64,000 bases of DNA from Enterococcus saccharolyticus subsp. saccharolyticus. Its GTDB lineage: Bacteria > Bacillota > Bacilli > Lactobacillales > Enterococcaceae. Each line of letters opens with the position of its first letter. Position 1 is the first letter of the stretch. Both the position numbers and the translations under genes were made by a program. The DNA is taken from assembly GCF_029023825.1 (NCBI RefSeq), contig NZ_CP118957.1, positions 1,341,501 to 1,405,500 of the forward strand, read 5' to 3'. The notes below the pieces were generated by a model that saw only the letters and a list, made by a program, of their open reading frames with translations, was not told the origin of the DNA and made no database searches. Below, piece by piece: positions 62,884 through 64,000 of the stretch.

Positions 62884-63186
62884 TTATGATTCATATGCTT
62901 TATCTAATTCTGCCAACAGGTTATATACAGCTTCATAGCTTTCACAAACATCATCTGGAACTGTATAATTGTCTGTAATTTTACGTAACTTTGCAAATTC
63001 ATCTACTAAATCAGGTTTTCCACTTCCTGTATCTTTTAATTTTTTTGCAAGCTTATCATATACTTCACGAACTTGGTGAAATTCTGGATGATTGCCGCCA
63101 TGAACTCTTGCTACAATTGGTACATACTGTGCCAATGTTTCTAAATCTGTTTCCTTGACTTGATTAAAATCTAATTTTTTCGACAT
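62884..63186 (-). CDS. Short Ric/hemerythrin-like protein lacking most di-iron ligands
   Basis: A 100-residue protein. IVARVHGGNHPEFHQVREVY (His29, His33, His37) and ITDNYTVPDDVCESYEAVYN match two segments of the di-iron Fe-S repair protein Ric/ScdA. However, the HxxxE elements that normally follow each segment, including the terminal HxHxEN-like motif, are missing, as the protein ends LDKAYES. So it is a condensed relative that may bind one metal or NO/iron differently. First gene of an FNR-box operon with a P1B ATPase. Confidence 0.6.
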   Translation of the reverse strand: MSKKLDFNQVKETDLETLAQYVPIVARVHGGNHPEFHQVREVYDKLAKKLKDTGSGKPDLVDEFAKLRKITDNYTVPDDVCESYEAVYNLLAELDKAYES

Positions 63187-63215
63187 GCTTTTTCCTTCTT
63201 TCTTTTTCTTTGGGT

Positions 63216-63267
63216 TGATTACATTATATAAGGGATTAAAAGATATTAACTTGATCTACATCAAGTT
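63216..63267 (-). promoter_or_regulatory. FNR/Crp box and promoter of the Ric-like/ATPase operon
   Basis: AACTTGAT-N4-ATCAAGTT (63248-63267) is a perfect 20-bp palindrome containing the FNR consensus TTGAT-N4-ATCAA. A minus-strand TATAAT lies at 63223-63228, predicting a start near 63216. The box centre is then at about -41.5, the classical activating (class II) position. Confidence 0.85.
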
Positions 63268-63283
63268 TGTTCTTTTTACGCAG

Positions 63284-63335
63284 AAAAATAGAACAGTTAG
63301 TATTTTTAACTTAATACCAACTGTTCTATTTTTTA
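63284..63335 (-). terminator. Terminator of the Crp/FNR gene
   Basis: AATAGAACAGTT/AACTGTTCTATT arms extended by GTATT/AATAC with one mismatch, followed by T on the minus strand. Confidence 0.85.
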
Positions 63336-63350
63336 TTTTAAGATTATCTG

Positions 63351-64000
63351 CTATATCAGCAACAAACCATCTAAATCTAAAATCTCAATCTTTCTGTTTC
63401 TTTTTTGCTTTATATAACCTGCATCTTCAAAATCAACCAACGTTCTACTGATCGTTTCTGGCGTCGTTCCTAAATAAGAGGCTAAATCCTTTTTACTCAT
63501 CGGTAATTCAATTTCTATTGGACTAACTCCGCCATCTGTACACTCTCCAAGAAACAACGCTAATCTAGCCGCCACTTTTTCGGTGACAAATCTGGTTGTT
63601 TGTTTTTCTGATATTTCCAGTCGGTTAGAAAACTCAGCTAAGATCTTCAAAGATATCGTAGGGTACTTTAATAAAAATTCTTGTAAGTCATTTTTGCTAA
63701 TCACACATACATTGGTATCAATCATTGCTTCTGCATACGCTTCATGGATTGATTCACGAAACAGAGCTAATTCTCCTGTAAAATCTCCTGGATTTAAAAT
63801 TCTCAATAATTGCTCTTTTCCAGACTCAGATAAACGGTAGATTCTAATTTTACCCTTACTTACAACATATAAGACATTAGATGTATCTCCTTCTCGATAA
63901 AGCACTTCACCTTTTTTATATGAAATGGACTTCATGACTTTCATTATTTCTTCCATCTGCTCTGCTTCAAGATGATTAAAGATTGGTACAACACAGATAC
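63351..64000 (-). CDS. Crp/FNR-family regulator (5' end beyond the window)
   Basis: A cyclic-nucleotide-binding-fold activator. The frame is open to the window edge: ICVVPIFNHLEAEQMEEIMK precedes the ATG at 63956, so that ATG is internal. The effector barrel has GEVLYREGDTSNVLYVVSKG and LNPGDFTGELALF, and the DNA-binding helix-turn-helix reads MSKKDLASYLGTTPETISRTLVDF, with the E--SR that recognises TTGAT half-sites. Any N-terminal Fe-S cysteines are mostly outside the window. It faces the same way as, and lies just upstream of, the FNR-box operon, so it is the likely activator. Confidence 0.92.
   Translation of the reverse strand, partial: ICVVPIFNHLEAEQMEEIMKVMKSISYKKGEVLYREGDTSNVLYVVSKGKIRIYRLSESGKEQLLRILNPGDFTGELALFRESIHEAYAEAMIDTNVCVISKNDLQEFLLKYPTISLKILAEFSNRLEISEKQTTRFVTEKVAARLALFLGECTDGGVSPIEIELPMSKKDLASYLGTTPETISRTLVDFEDAGYIKQKRNRKIEILDLDGLLLI

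Noticed and set aside
1-64000. CRISPR array, rRNA or tRNA genes, prophage
   Set aside because: No spaced direct repeats, no rRNA-like or tRNA-like sequence and no phage structural genes were seen by eye in the window.

Overview
The window looks like low-GC Firmicutes chromosome, most plausibly an enterococcus or close relative (Enterococcaceae). This rests on AT-rich codon use, strong AGGAGG-type ribosome binding sites, a DUF896/lexA/tkt neighbourhood, a haem catalase beside an incomplete haem route, a DHA2 exporter, an IadA/YfcC pair and a C30 carotenoid operon. Species cannot be fixed from sequence alone.

Layout. 1-5.8 kb: partial transketolase, DUF896 protein, lexA with its own LexA box, then an operon hemQ-MFS-hemH encoding the last steps of coproporphyrin-dependent haem synthesis. 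5.8-8.6 kb: a Fur-box-preceded iron ABC locus decayed by deletions, a frameshift and a nonsense codon. 8.7-12.7 kb: Sua5/YrdC-like protein, Rrf2 regulator, broken TauE/SafE and FAD-oxidoreductase genes, an L,D-transpeptidase. 12.7-16.4 kb: AspT-like transporter and a T-box-controlled operon in which a deletion fused a PrpD-like gene to an amino-acid ABC ATPase. 16.6-24 kb: katA under a perfect PerR box, GNAT, DHA2 exporter with a leader terminator, nitroreductase, broken beta-helix protein, YbaK and LysR. 24-31 kb: glutathionyl-hydroquinone reductase, HAD phosphatase, ECF sigma/anti-sigma pair, and a CstR-type persulfide locus (two rhodaneses, CoA-disulfide reductase-rhodanese, CstR). 31-34 kb: a second decayed iron permease locus facing an intact esterase/ferric-reductase operon across a Fur box. 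34-40 kb: FabF/TetR/SDR, a lone GGDEF protein and a badly broken MFS gene. 40-49 kb: IadA/YfcC, small enzymes, broken HxlR and RidA genes, PepT-like, exonuclease, cyclase, MerR/aldo-keto reductase. 49-55 kb: an IS200-type element, DtxR-like regulator, P2-type cation ATPase, IS3 debris and a YolD-like gene. 55-60 kb: hrtBA-like ABC pair, crtN, crtM and a TetR gene in one operon behind a 22-bp palindrome. 60.6-64 kb: an HMA protein, a CPG-type P1B ATPase, a Ric-like small protein and a Crp/FNR regulator, with a perfect FNR box placed at about -41.5.

How the parts fit. Haem, peroxide, iron and sulfur stress recur: PerR-type sites at katA (strong) and hemQ (weaker), Fur boxes at two iron loci, CstR operators at the persulfide genes, and a haem-efflux-like pair joined to carotenoid synthesis. 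More than a dozen genes are broken. Many lesions are homopolymer indels, which could be read errors, but there are also nonsense codons and large deletions that fuse unrelated genes. This points to real and recent gene loss, especially in siderophore uptake.
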